28,782 nt of DNA from Clostridia bacterium (GTDB lineage: Bacteria > Bacillota > Clostridia > Christensenellales > CAG-1252). The DNA lies in assembly GCA_017615495.1 (NCBI GenBank), contig JAGAAA010000033.1:1-28782 (forward strand), given 5' to 3'. Below, piece by piece: positions 15,225 through 22,698 of the stretch (the stretch's first letter is position 1; every line of letters begins with the position of its first letter). Below the pieces are notes generated by a model, which did no database searches, was not told the origin of the DNA, and saw only the letters and a list, made by a program, of their open reading frames with translations. The translations under genes were made by a program, and so were the position numbers.

Positions 15225-18218
15225 TTATTGCCCTCCAAGTTCTTCTTTATCCGACTTTTTCTTCCACTTCACGAAACTGACCGACAAGACCACCACAGCG
15301 ATCAGGAGCGGAATGCCCAATACGAACAAAAACCCGTCGGTCAAAAGGCTTATAAAGGAAAAGTGCTTTTTTTCTTTGTGCGTATCGATGGCGATCTCGG
15401 TGATCTCCGACGCGGTTTCGCCGCCGCCTCCCGCGATCCTCACCTGCAACAAGTAACGCGTGTCCTTTTCCAGCGAATCAAATTCCCCGATGGGCGCCCA
15501 TTCTTCCGAAAGGGGCTCGCCCGTGGGCGCCAAAAGGCGGAATTCCAACCGTTCTATCGATGAAACGACGGAAAGCGTGCCCGCGTTGCGGTCAAGCTCA
15601 ATACCTATCTTCTTTTTGTCAACGGGGGCGCGAAGCGTATGCACCGGGAAGGAAGTCACGGCGCCCGTGGTCACCGCGTTTTTGGCGCGGAAGGAAAGCT
15701 GGTAATCGGTGTCGGGCTCAAGCCCTTTGATCTCGGTGCCGTCCGTCCATTCGCCCGATTGTCCGACGGAATGCTGAATCACGTAGCCGTCCACCGCGTT
15801 TTTCAAACTGACCGTCACCGTTACGCCGCCCGAAAACAATTCGGACACGGCGACGTCGGGTTTGGCAAAGGGGATCGCCTTGGTCGTTTCCGTCCAAGTG
15901 CTGCTTGACAAATAATTGTCGCTGTCCTCGGCGCGTACGCGGAGGTAATAGACCGCGCCGTAGGTCAATTGCGTAAAGGACAACTTGCCGTTTCTTGCCG
16001 ATGCGACCTTTGCGGAGCCGTAATCCGAGCGCAAGGAGAGCTCTCCTCTGAGGTTGCCCGTTGCATTGACGACGAGTTCCCTGCCCGACACTTCGACGGA
16101 GATCTCGGGTTTGGGCGGCGCATCCGCTTTGACCACGGAGAACTTTTCCGCCACGTCGTTTGTGGCAAGATCGAAAACGATCGCCGCGGCGATGCGATAG
16201 TGCTGAGCGGTGGCGCCGGAAAAGTCAAAATCGTACTCGCCCACCGTTTGCGTAGCCCCCGCGCCCGTTGACGTCAGGATCATGCCGCCGACCATGCCGT
16301 CTGTGATCGTGATCGAACTGCTGCGATCCACCGCGTGCGTGGTTTCGTCGTAATCGTACAGGGCGGCAAGCTGCACGTTCCTGCCGAAATCGAAGGTCTG
16401 CCCGTAGGTCTTTCTTGCCGAAGTAATCAAATAATACGCCGCGACGGGTCGCTTTGCCACCGTCAAATTCACCGTGATATCCACCGCTTCATATAGATCG
16501 GAAGAAATGGAGCAATAAACGACGTACGAACCGATCTCCGTGGGCAAGCCGTCGCGCCTCAACGTGGAATTCGACGCCTTGTACTCGTACAAGATCGGCT
16601 CGTCTATCACGCGAGCGTTTGCCGTGCCGTAGTTTTCGTAAAGAGCCGCAACGGCGTACTCGTCGCCGTACGACACTGTCGTCAGCCCTAAAGACGCGAT
16701 GGCAACGCCGTTGCTGCGCTTGACGAGGGTCACACCGGCTTGATCGAACGAAAGGTCAAAATTGTCGTCCGTCACCGCCGTAAAGGAGGAATAGCCAAGT
16801 TCATCCCCCACCGTTCTGCCCGAAAGGTCGGCGATCAAATCGAATTCGTACTCGGCACCGCCGAAGGGGATGCTCACCCGCTTGACGAAGGTATCCCCCT
16901 TCATCACTTCCGCCAGGTCCATCCCGTCGTAGGTGAGGACGCGTTTGGCGACGGTCAAAAGGATCTCCCCGTCAAAATCGACGGCGGTAAGATCGTCGGA
17001 ATCGAAGGAGACCAACGTCAACGGATACTGCCCCGCAACCACGGGCCCGGCTGGCGCCTCGATCTCGCCGCACAAAAGAACTTCACTGCCGTAATAGGGC
17101 AGGCGCACCCAAATTTCCCCACGGTAATACTCGACGATGGGGTCAAGATAATCGTACGCGAAAGAGTGATAAAAATAAGAGGGATCGTCCTGCCGCGCAG
17201 GGATCAGATCGGCGTTTTGGTAAACCGTCAAGCTGCCCTTCCCCGCGAGCACCTTGTTCTTTTCGTAAACGAAGGTCAGCGCGTAGTCCGACGCGTCCGA
17301 CAGCGCGTACGACGTGGTCGTCGACGAGGACGCAACTTCGTAACGACAGGCTTCCACCTCGTACTTTTCGCCCACCGTCAGCACGCCGGCAACGGGGGTC
17401 TTCAAATGGTAATACGCCGTCAAATTTTCCCCATTCACGCCCGAAACAAGGGCGGAAACGACGCTTTCGCCGTCCTGCATTTTGTAGTGATTAAACGGGA
17501 CGGTGGCTTCCTCCGAGAGCGTGACCGTCACCGGCTTCGGCGTCACCTCAAACAGCACGCTTCCCTCCCCCTCTTCGGGGAAGATCCTAACGTCGTAAAG
17601 GGCTGAAACGTCCGCGCTCCCCTTGGTGACCGTCGGGGCGGAAAGCGGGTAAGCTCCCGCATGCGCGTTTGACGCGAAACCGGCGGAAGAAAACACGATG
17701 GCGAGGGTATAATCGCGGTCGGCTTCCTCCTTAAAATCCCACGTTAACTCGCCGTTTGCCGTGTTGCCGTACGTTTTGGTAAGGGATGCGGCGGCGACCC
17801 TGACGGGCAAGATCTTTTTTCTTACGTCCACGCGGATCAACCCGTCAAAGGAATCCCCCGTAAGCGCGTTTCCGTTTTCGTCGCACAAGGTAACGTTTAA
17901 ATCGGCGCGCAAACGGTACGTGCCGGGAGACGCCGTCACAACGCCCCCATCCACGAGAGAAAAGAGGGCGCCGTTTGCCCCTTCGGCGTAATAAGAAACG
18001 ATCTTAAAATGTTTGCCCGATTCTTGGTGTGTGAAAATAAGGTCTTCCCGCGGCGCTTCGCCGTAATCCAACGTTACGGTATAAATGTTGTTGCCCACGG
18101 AATACGTCTCCGCCTGCGCCTCGCCCCCCATCCAAAACCACGCGCAAAAGAAAAACGCCGTCAAGAGGAGCAGCGCCGCGCCGCAGTTTTTAAAAAGGCG
18201 AATGAGCGTCGACTTCAT
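15225..18218 (-). CDS. Large membrane-anchored surface protein with MBG-like and Fn3-like domains
   Basis: 997 aa from ATG 18218. Signal peptide at residues 1-36 (basic MKSTLIRLFK, hydrophobic core, cleavage after AEAQA-like GGEAQA). The body is a series of all-beta modules resembling bacterial MBG domains. Each contains a KTYG-type turn (SLTKTYGNT near residue 148, ARKTYGQTFDFG near 603) and linkers of the form 'VxKRPV', 'VTPKPVTVTL'. Three fibronectin-III-like modules follow at about 700-780, 785-863 and 866-945 (YYLRVRAEDSDNY; GLEPDTDYQLSFRAKN; LEKDTRYLLQVRI). A membrane span at about 963-983 is followed by KWKKKSDKEE, so it is anchored by a C-terminal transmembrane helix, not sortase (no LPxTG). 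The leaderless-type promoter fixes the start; a start nine codons upstream lies over the promoter. Function (adhesion, cell-wall or stalk-like) is inferred from domains only. Confidence 0.85.
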   Translation of the reverse strand: MKSTLIRLFKNCGAALLLLTAFFFCAWFWMGGEAQAETYSVGNNIYTVTLDYGEAPREDLIFTHQESGKHFKIVSYYAEGANGALFSLVDGGVVTASPGTYRLRADLNVTLCDENGNALTGDSFDGLIRVDVRKKILPVRVAAASLTKTYGNTANGELTWDFKEEADRDYTLAIVFSSAGFASNAHAGAYPLSAPTVTKGSADVSALYDVRIFPEEGEGSVLFEVTPKPVTVTLSEEATVPFNHYKMQDGESVVSALVSGVNGENLTAYYHLKTPVAGVLTVGEKYEVEACRYEVASSSTTTSYALSDASDYALTFVYEKNKVLAGKGSLTVYQNADLIPARQDDPSYFYHSFAYDYLDPIVEYYRGEIWVRLPYYGSEVLLCGEIEAPAGPVVAGQYPLTLVSFDSDDLTAVDFDGEILLTVAKRVLTYDGMDLAEVMKGDTFVKRVSIPFGGAEYEFDLIADLSGRTVGDELGYSSFTAVTDDNFDLSFDQAGVTLVKRSNGVAIASLGLTTVSYGDEYAVAALYENYGTANARVIDEPILYEYKASNSTLRRDGLPTEIGSYVVYCSISSDLYEAVDITVNLTVAKRPVAAYYLITSARKTYGQTFDFGRNVQLAALYDYDETTHAVDRSSSITITDGMVGGMILTSTGAGATQTVGEYDFDFSGATAQHYRIAAAIVFDLATNDVAEKFSVVKADAPPKPEISVEVSGRELVVNATGNLRGELSLRSDYGSAKVASARNGKLSFTQLTYGAVYYLRVRAEDSDNYLSSSTWTETTKAIPFAKPDVAVSELFSGGVTVTVSLKNAVDGYVIQHSVGQSGEWTDGTEIKGLEPDTDYQLSFRAKNAVTTGAVTSFPVHTLRAPVDKKKIGIELDRNAGTLSVVSSIERLEFRLLAPTGEPLSEEWAPIGEFDSLEKDTRYLLQVRIAGGGGETASEITEIAIDTHKEKKHFSFISLLTDGFLFVLGIPLLIAVVVLSVSFVKWKKKSDKEELGGQ

Positions 18219-18224
18219 ACAGTA

Positions 18225-18253
18225 ATTGTAGCATTTTTTTGTCAATTAATCAA
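18225..18253 (-). promoter_or_regulatory. Leaderless promoter of the surface-protein gene
   Basis: On minus: TTGATT (18253-18248), 17-nt spacer ending TGC (extended -10), TACAAT (18230-18225), 6 nt, ATG 18218. No SD sequence. Confidence 0.7.
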
Positions 18254-18322
18254 TATGCATATTTTATAAACTATAGTTACGCCGCCCGGCAGTAAAATCC
18301 GGGGCGAAAAATGGGAGGAAAT

Positions 18323-18781
18323 ATGGAGGAAAAAGAGGAACAGGCAAAGACCGAGTCCACCTTCGGTTATATGGAAGAATTGTCCAAAGCGTACCGAGAA
18401 GCCTTTGCAAAACGGCTTGCGCAAAGAAAGCCCGTTTTGCCCGAAGAAAAGCGCGACGCCATAGCTCGCATGCAAGCGGATCTTGCGGTCGTTGCGGACT
18501 TTGCCCGCCGAAAAACAAACACGAACGAACAAAAGGAACTGCTTTCGATGGTGGGGGAAAGCGCCCAAGAAGTCTTGCGCCTTTTATGCATTGAAGAAAC
18601 GCAGTTTTCCCCGTCGAAGGACGTTTCTTCCTTCCCCGTTTCCGCCCTGCTGATGCGCGGCGTTATGTTGGGCAACCGATCACTGAACCTCCTCGTCCGG
18701 CACAGCGAAGCGGACGGGCAACTCGCGTTTTTGATTTTGTCGGAATTATCCGCGCTTTACGCGCTTGCCGCGATCAACTGA
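18323..18781 (+). CDS. Hypothetical protein, 152 aa
   Basis: No family recognised. Soluble and mostly helical: charged N-terminus (MEEKEEQAKTESTFGYMEELSKAYREAFAKRL), middle helix with many Ala/Arg, and a hydrophobic C-terminus (LNLLVRHSEADGQLAFLILSELSALYALAAIN). Start ATG 18323 is set by GGGAGG at 18313-18318; an in-frame ATG at 18311 overlaps that SD. Divergent from the surface-protein gene with about 100 bp between. The 3' end overlaps the convergent regulator gene by 8 bp with no visible terminator. Could be a regulator or accessory of either neighbour; no evidence picks one. Confidence 0.78.
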   Translation: MEEKEEQAKTESTFGYMEELSKAYREAFAKRLAQRKPVLPEEKRDAIARMQADLAVVADFARRKTNTNEQKELLSMVGESAQEVLRLLCIEETQFSPSKDVSSFPVSALLMRGVMLGNRSLNLLVRHSEADGQLAFLILSELSALYALAAIN

Positions 18782-19778
18782 AAAAGCTTTTCGTCAAGGC
18801 GCAAAGAGCCGATCCGAGAGCAAAAGCTCGCTTGTCCAATTGGTAGTAAACGAGGTTTTGCGCATCCGCATCCTCTTTGACTCTTTCGAAGAAGGCTTCC
18901 GAAAGATACTCGCCGAACAAAACCGTTTCTTGCGGCGACAAAGTGACGTTTGCGATCTCCACAAGGGCGGAAATGGTCTTTGCGAGAGCGCGGGAGTAAT
19001 CGGCAAGATCCCTCGTTTCCGTCGGGCGACCGCCTTGCATAAAGTAATGTCCGCGATAGTTCGATCCCCGCAAGACCTCTTCCACAACCGAGGCGGAAAG
19101 CGCCGAAAGCACCCGTCCGTCCCCCGCACTCAGCCCGGGCGACAACAGCTTTCCGAAATCCATCGTGCGACACCCTTCCCCGTCTATCACGGCGCATTTG
19201 ACGCCGTTACCCACCCCGATAGCGGCAACGGGGATCTCTGCGCCGCGCCACAAAGCAAGATAAACGACGGCGGCGGTGTTTGAAGCGGAGATCGCCTTGA
19301 CGCCCAAGCGGTCCTCCAGCGCCTTCAAAACGTCTTGCTTGTTTTCGCAATTGAGCGAAAGCGCGATCGCCAGCGGATCGGGCGCCCGATCCCTAAGCGC
19401 AAACGCCAGCGACAAAACGCTATGGACGGGCAACACCCCCTCCGCCACCTCTTGCGAAACGCTTTCCTTCTCCTCCCCCTTAAGGTCCGTCGCCGTGGCG
19501 GTCAACGTGCCCGATTTATAAGATATCCCGTACGCTCGGGCGCTGGGGCGCGCGTTGATGACCGAACGCATCTTCCCGCCGCGGGGGCTCCTTTCTTCCG
19601 AAAAGGTGATGAGCCCACGTTTGACCAAGCGGTCCACCGACGAGATGACCGTGCTCATACTGAGCGAGGTGCGCTCCTTGATCTCCAATTTGCTGAGGTC
19701 CTGCCCCGCCGCCACGGCAAACAGCACCTTCCGGCAATTGTCCTTGATCCTATCCATCATTTTTGCGTTTGATATCAT
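18774..19778 (-). CDS. ROK-like transcriptional regulator (degenerate sugar-kinase fold with N-terminal HTH)
   Basis: 334 aa. N-terminal winged HTH at about residues 14-72 (LSKLEIKERTSLSMSTVISSVDRLVKRGLITFSEERSPRGG), as in NagC/XylR-type ROK regulators. The rest follows the ROK outline (ARAYGISYKSGTLTATATDLKG; LEDRLGVKAISASNTAAVVYLALW; IGVGNGVKCAVIDGEG). The glycine-rich phosphate loop is replaced (GISYKSG instead of the GIDIGGT type), and the EIGH and CxCGxxGCxE zinc motifs are absent. It is therefore unlikely to be a kinase and may not bind zinc. ATG 19778 has TACAAT ending 6 nt upstream and no SD. It lies downstream of the ABC operon but is separated by a terminator. Family call is moderate. 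Confidence 0.65.
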   Translation of the reverse strand: MISNAKMMDRIKDNCRKVLFAVAAGQDLSKLEIKERTSLSMSTVISSVDRLVKRGLITFSEERSPRGGKMRSVINARPSARAYGISYKSGTLTATATDLKGEEKESVSQEVAEGVLPVHSVLSLAFALRDRAPDPLAIALSLNCENKQDVLKALEDRLGVKAISASNTAAVVYLALWRGAEIPVAAIGVGNGVKCAVIDGEGCRTMDFGKLLSPGLSAGDGRVLSALSASVVEEVLRGSNYRGHYFMQGGRPTETRDLADYSRALAKTISALVEIANVTLSPQETVLFGEYLSEAFFERVKEDADAQNLVYYQLDKRAFALGSALCALTKSFFS

Positions 19779-19784
19779 ACGTTT

Positions 19785-19790
19785 ATTGTA
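19785..19790 (-). promoter_or_regulatory. -10 box of a leaderless promoter for the ROK-like gene
   Basis: TACAAT on minus (19790-19785), then 6 nt (AAACGT), then ATG 19778. No clear -35 at the right distance, so the call rests on the shared 6-nt geometry. Confidence 0.5.
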
Positions 19791-19856
19791 CGACGAGCAA
19801 AAATCCGCCGCGACGGCGACCTCTGCCGAAAAAGAGAAAACAAAGGCGTTTTAGCG

Positions 19857-19883
19857 AAAAAAAAGGTCGTCCGAAGACGACCT
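19857..19883 (-). terminator. Terminator of the abrB-ABC operon
   Basis: On minus: AGGTCGTC (19883-19876), TTCG tetraloop, GACGACCT (19871-19864), then a run of T. Perfect 8-bp stem. Confidence 0.93.
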
Positions 19884-19894
19884 CTCAAATCATT

Positions 19895-20644
19895 TTATTT
19901 TTCCCGCATCTTTTTCTTAAAGACGAGGATCGCCAAGGCAAACACCACCACCGTATACGCGAGAAGGATCAAAAGCGGTTGCCAGAACTCGTGAAAGAAG
20001 TCTGAGTATCCGAGAAAGCCTTTTTGCAACAATTCCGCCGCGTTTTTGAAGGGGAGCACCCGCATCACGGTCAAGACTCCTTTGCCTAGGCTCTCCGGCG
20101 GAAACCACATGCAGCTGAGCATCGATTGCCCCGCGATGACGATGGATGCGACGCCGCCGATGGACTTTTCGTTACACAGCGACCCGAGCAAAATACCCGT
20201 TCCGATAAAGAAGGTTGCCGGGATCAAAGAAAGGAACAGCGCGACGATCATCGTTACGGAAAAGATGGAAGGATCGATGATGCCGCCCACGAGGAAGAAG
20301 ATCACCGACTGCGCGAAGGCTATCGGGAAAAGCGAGAAGGCGTAGCCCAAAATGAATTCGGAGGACTTTGCCCGCGAAACGTACAACCTTGTCAGGAAGG
20401 CGCTGCCTCTGTCGAGGGCGATCAGGAGCCCTGAAAACAAGGTCAAAAACGCTTGCGCGAAAGCCACGATGCCGGGCGCCAAATACTTCATTTCAAATTG
20501 CGGGGACTGCCCGTGGAAAATGAAGTAAAACAAAAGTTCCATCCCTAAGGGCATAGCCAGCATAAAGGCAAGGGACAAGGGATCGCGCAGGATCTCTTTG
20601 ACGTTGCGTTTGATCAATGCGAAAATTCTGCCGAGTGCTTTCAT
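19895..20644 (-). CDS. ABC-2 type transporter permease
   Basis: 249 aa with about six hydrophobic spans: residues ~24-45 (AFMLAMPLGMELLFYFIF), ~55-75, ~98-122, ~128-150, ~165-190 and ~215-243. It matches the ABC-2 membrane subunit pattern (N-terminal IKRNVKEILRDPLSLAFMLAMPLGM). ATG 20644 overlaps the ATPase stop in an ATGA arrangement, so the two are translationally coupled. It forms an exporter with the ATPase; substrate unknown (drug, lipid or peptide export are common for this family). Confidence 0.9.
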   Translation of the reverse strand: MKALGRIFALIKRNVKEILRDPLSLAFMLAMPLGMELLFYFIFHGQSPQFEMKYLAPGIVAFAQAFLTLFSGLLIALDRGSAFLTRLYVSRAKSSEFILGYAFSLFPIAFAQSVIFFLVGGIIDPSIFSVTMIVALFLSLIPATFFIGTGILLGSLCNEKSIGGVASIVIAGQSMLSCMWFPPESLGKGVLTVMRVLPFKNAAELLQKGFLGYSDFFHEFWQPLLILLAYTVVVFALAILVFKKKMREK

Positions 20645-21372
20645 AACGCTTTCCCTCCCGTCACGATCTCAATGAAGGCGTCTTCGACGTTTTGCTTGCC
20701 CGTCGCCGCATACATTTCTTCCTTGGTGCCTACGAACAGCAGTTTGCCGCCCGCCATCACGCCGATCCTATCCGAAAGCGCTTCCGCTTCCTCCATATAG
20801 TGAGTGGTCAAAATGATGGTCATCTGCCCTTTCATCTCGGCGATGGTGCGCCATAGTTCGCGCCGCGCGAGGACGTCCAGCCCCAGCGTGGGCTCGTCCA
20901 AGAACAAAACTTTGGGGCGCGTGACGAGGGCAAGCGCGATGGAAACCTTTCTTTGCCAACCGCCGGAAAGTTTGGACGCCATCTTCCCCGCAACTTCGCG
21001 GAGCCCGAAAACGTCGTAGCACTTTTGCTTCACTTCTTCGGTTTCCTGCTTGGTCATGCCGTTCAAGGCGGCGTAAAACTCAATGTTTTCCGCAACGGTC
21101 AATTTGCGAGCGACGGCGGTCTCCTGCATCGAAACGTCTATCAACTCTTTGACGCCGTCAGGGTCCTTCACCACGGACTTGCCGTAAACGAAAGCGTCCC
21201 CCGACGTGGGGCAAGTCAAGCCGGAAAGCATCTTGATCGTGGTGGTCTTGCCCGCGCCGTTTACGCCAAGGAGGGAAAAGATCTCCCCTTCCTTGATGTC
21301 AAGCGAAAGGTCTTTTACCGCCACGACGTCCTTATATTCTTTGCGAAGGTTTTTGATCTCAATTGCGTTCAT
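20641..21372 (-). CDS. ABC transporter ATP-binding protein
   Basis: 243 aa. Walker A GVNGAGKTT (~residues 37-45), signature LSGGWQRK, Walker B VLFLDEPTLGLD, H-loop ILTTHYMEEAEALSD: all ATPase motifs intact. The short C-terminus is typical of ABC-2 exporters of the DrrA/CcmA type. Start ATG 21372 overlaps the abrB-like gene by 14 bp, so the three genes form one operon. Confidence 0.95.
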   Translation of the reverse strand: MNAIEIKNLRKEYKDVVAVKDLSLDIKEGEIFSLLGVNGAGKTTTIKMLSGLTCPTSGDAFVYGKSVVKDPDGVKELIDVSMQETAVARKLTVAENIEFYAALNGMTKQETEEVKQKCYDVFGLREVAGKMASKLSGGWQRKVSIALALVTRPKVLFLDEPTLGLDVLARRELWRTIAEMKGQMTIILTTHYMEEAEALSDRIGVMAGGKLLFVGTKEEMYAATGKQNVEDAFIEIVTGGKAL

Positions 21373-21571
21373 TAGGCATCCTGTCTCCCATCATTTCGTA
21401 AAACATATCGGTCTTAAGAAGAGCGATGCCGCGATTGATATCGCCCATCACCATAAGCGTATCCCCTTCCTTGATGTCAAACATCTTTCTTGCTTCCACG
21501 GGGACGGTGATCTGCCCTTTGGGCCCGACTTTGACGCTGACTATGAACCTATTTTCTTCCAATACTTTCAT
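21359..21571 (-). CDS. AbrB/SpoVT-type DNA-binding regulator
   Basis: 70 aa. Swapped-hairpin AbrB domain: RFIVSVKVGPKGQITVPVEARKMFDIKEGDTLMVMGD, then a short tail. ATG 21571 with AAGGAGG 7 nt upstream; an extension to 21625 would run through the promoter repeats. It heads the ABC exporter operon and is its likely regulator. Inverted TGTAAG repeats directly upstream suggest autoregulation. A toxin-antitoxin (MazE-like) role is less likely because no toxin gene follows. Confidence 0.9.
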   Translation of the reverse strand: MKVLEENRFIVSVKVGPKGQITVPVEARKMFDIKEGDTLMVMGDINRGIALLKTDMFYEMMGDRMPNERN

Positions 21572-21582
21572 ATACGCCTCCT

Positions 21583-21616
21583 TGTAAGTTTTCTTACATT
21601 TCTTATTTTTCTTACA
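21583..21616 (-). promoter_or_regulatory. TGTAAG repeats, putative operator of the abrB-ABC operon
   Basis: The plus strand shows TGTAAG (21583-21588), 4 nt, CTTACA (21593-21598), a 16-bp inverted repeat, and a third half-site CTTACA at 21611-21616 (same CTTACATTT context). The repeats lie immediately upstream of the abrB-like SD, within or just downstream of its promoter. The gal terminator lies on the far side. Confidence 0.6.
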
Positions 21617-21623
21617 TTTTACC

Positions 21624-21654
21624 AAAACAAAAAGGAATGCGTCAAGCGCATTCC
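21624..21654 (-). terminator. galTKE operon terminator
   Basis: On minus: GGAATGCG (21654-21647), loop CTTGA, CGCATTCC (21641-21634), then TTTTTGTTTT. Perfect 8-bp stem 16 nt after the galE stop. Confidence 0.93.
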
Positions 21655-21670
21655 CTTATATTTTTGTTCT

Positions 21671-22684
21671 TTATTTTTTATACCCATTAGGGTTTTTGCT
21701 CTGCCAATTCCACAAGGAAGCACACATCTCGTCGATGCCGAGCTTTGCTTCCCAGCCGAGTTCGCGCTTTGCCTTAGAAGCGTCGGCGTAGCACTCGGCG
21801 ATGTCCCCCGCCCTACGGGGTTTGAAGGAATACGGGAGTTTTTTGCCGCAGGCTTTTTCAAACGCCGCGATCACCTCCAGCACGCTGTAGCCGTTGCCCG
21901 TGCCGAGGTTATAGACGTATACGCCGCTCTTTTTGACGTTGTCCATTGCGGCGACGTGCCCTTTGGCGAGGTCTACGACGTGGATGTAGTCACGCACGCC
22001 GGTGCCGTCCTTGGTGGGGTAATCGTTGCCGAACACGCCTATCTCGGGGAGCTCGCCGATCGCCACTTTGGCAATGAAGGGGGTAAGGTTGTTGGGGATG
22101 CCCTTGGGGTCCTCGCCGATCATGCCGCTTTCGTGCGCGCCTACGGGGTTGAAATAACGCAGGAGAACCACGGTCCAAGTGGGATCGGATTTGTAAACGT
22201 CCTCCAGCATGATCTCCTGGAAGTACTTGCTCGTTCCGTAAGGGTTGGTGGTGCCGCCCGTCTTGCTGTTTTCGGTAAGGGGCAACGTTTCGGGGGTGCC
22301 GTACACCGTTGCGGAAGAGGAGAAGATCAACTTTTTGACCCCCGCTTCCTTCATCACTTCAAGCAAGCAAAGGGTGCCGTAAAGGTTGTTGTCGTAGTAC
22401 TCGATGGGCTTGGCGCAACTTTCTCCCACGGCCTTCAAGCCCGCGAAGTGGATGACCCAATCGATCTTGTGCGCTTGGAAGATCTTGCGAAGGGTTTCCT
22501 TATCCCTGACGTCCGCCTGATAAAACGCCGTCTTTTTGCCGCTGAGCGTCTCGATGCGAGAGACCGCCTCCGCGGAAGAGTTGCTGAGATTATCCAAGAT
22601 GACGACGTCGTGCCCGCCGTTTAACAGTTCAAGCGAAGTATGGCTGCCGATATACCCGGCGCCGCCGGTGACCAAAACTTTCAT
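21671..22684 (-). CDS. galE: UDP-glucose 4-epimerase
   Basis: 337 aa, normal length. Short-chain dehydrogenase fold with NAD site VTGGAGYIGSHTSLELL, catalytic FSSSATVYG and YGTSK (Tyr-x3-Lys), RYFNPVGAHESGMIGEDPKGIPNNL for substrate binding, and C-terminal RRAGDIAECYADASKAKRELGW. Interconverts UDP-galactose and UDP-glucose. Last gene of the gal operon, 14 nt after galK, with AGGAG before its ATG. Confidence 0.97.
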   Translation of the reverse strand: MKVLVTGGAGYIGSHTSLELLNGGHDVVILDNLSNSSAEAVSRIETLSGKKTAFYQADVRDKETLRKIFQAHKIDWVIHFAGLKAVGESCAKPIEYYDNNLYGTLCLLEVMKEAGVKKLIFSSSATVYGTPETLPLTENSKTGGTTNPYGTSKYFQEIMLEDVYKSDPTWTVVLLRYFNPVGAHESGMIGEDPKGIPNNLTPFIAKVAIGELPEIGVFGNDYPTKDGTGVRDYIHVVDLAKGHVAAMDNVKKSGVYVYNLGTGNGYSVLEVIAAFEKACGKKLPYSFKPRRAGDIAECYADASKAKRELGWEAKLGIDEMCASLWNWQSKNPNGYKK

Positions 22685-22698
22685 AGTTCACTCTCCTT

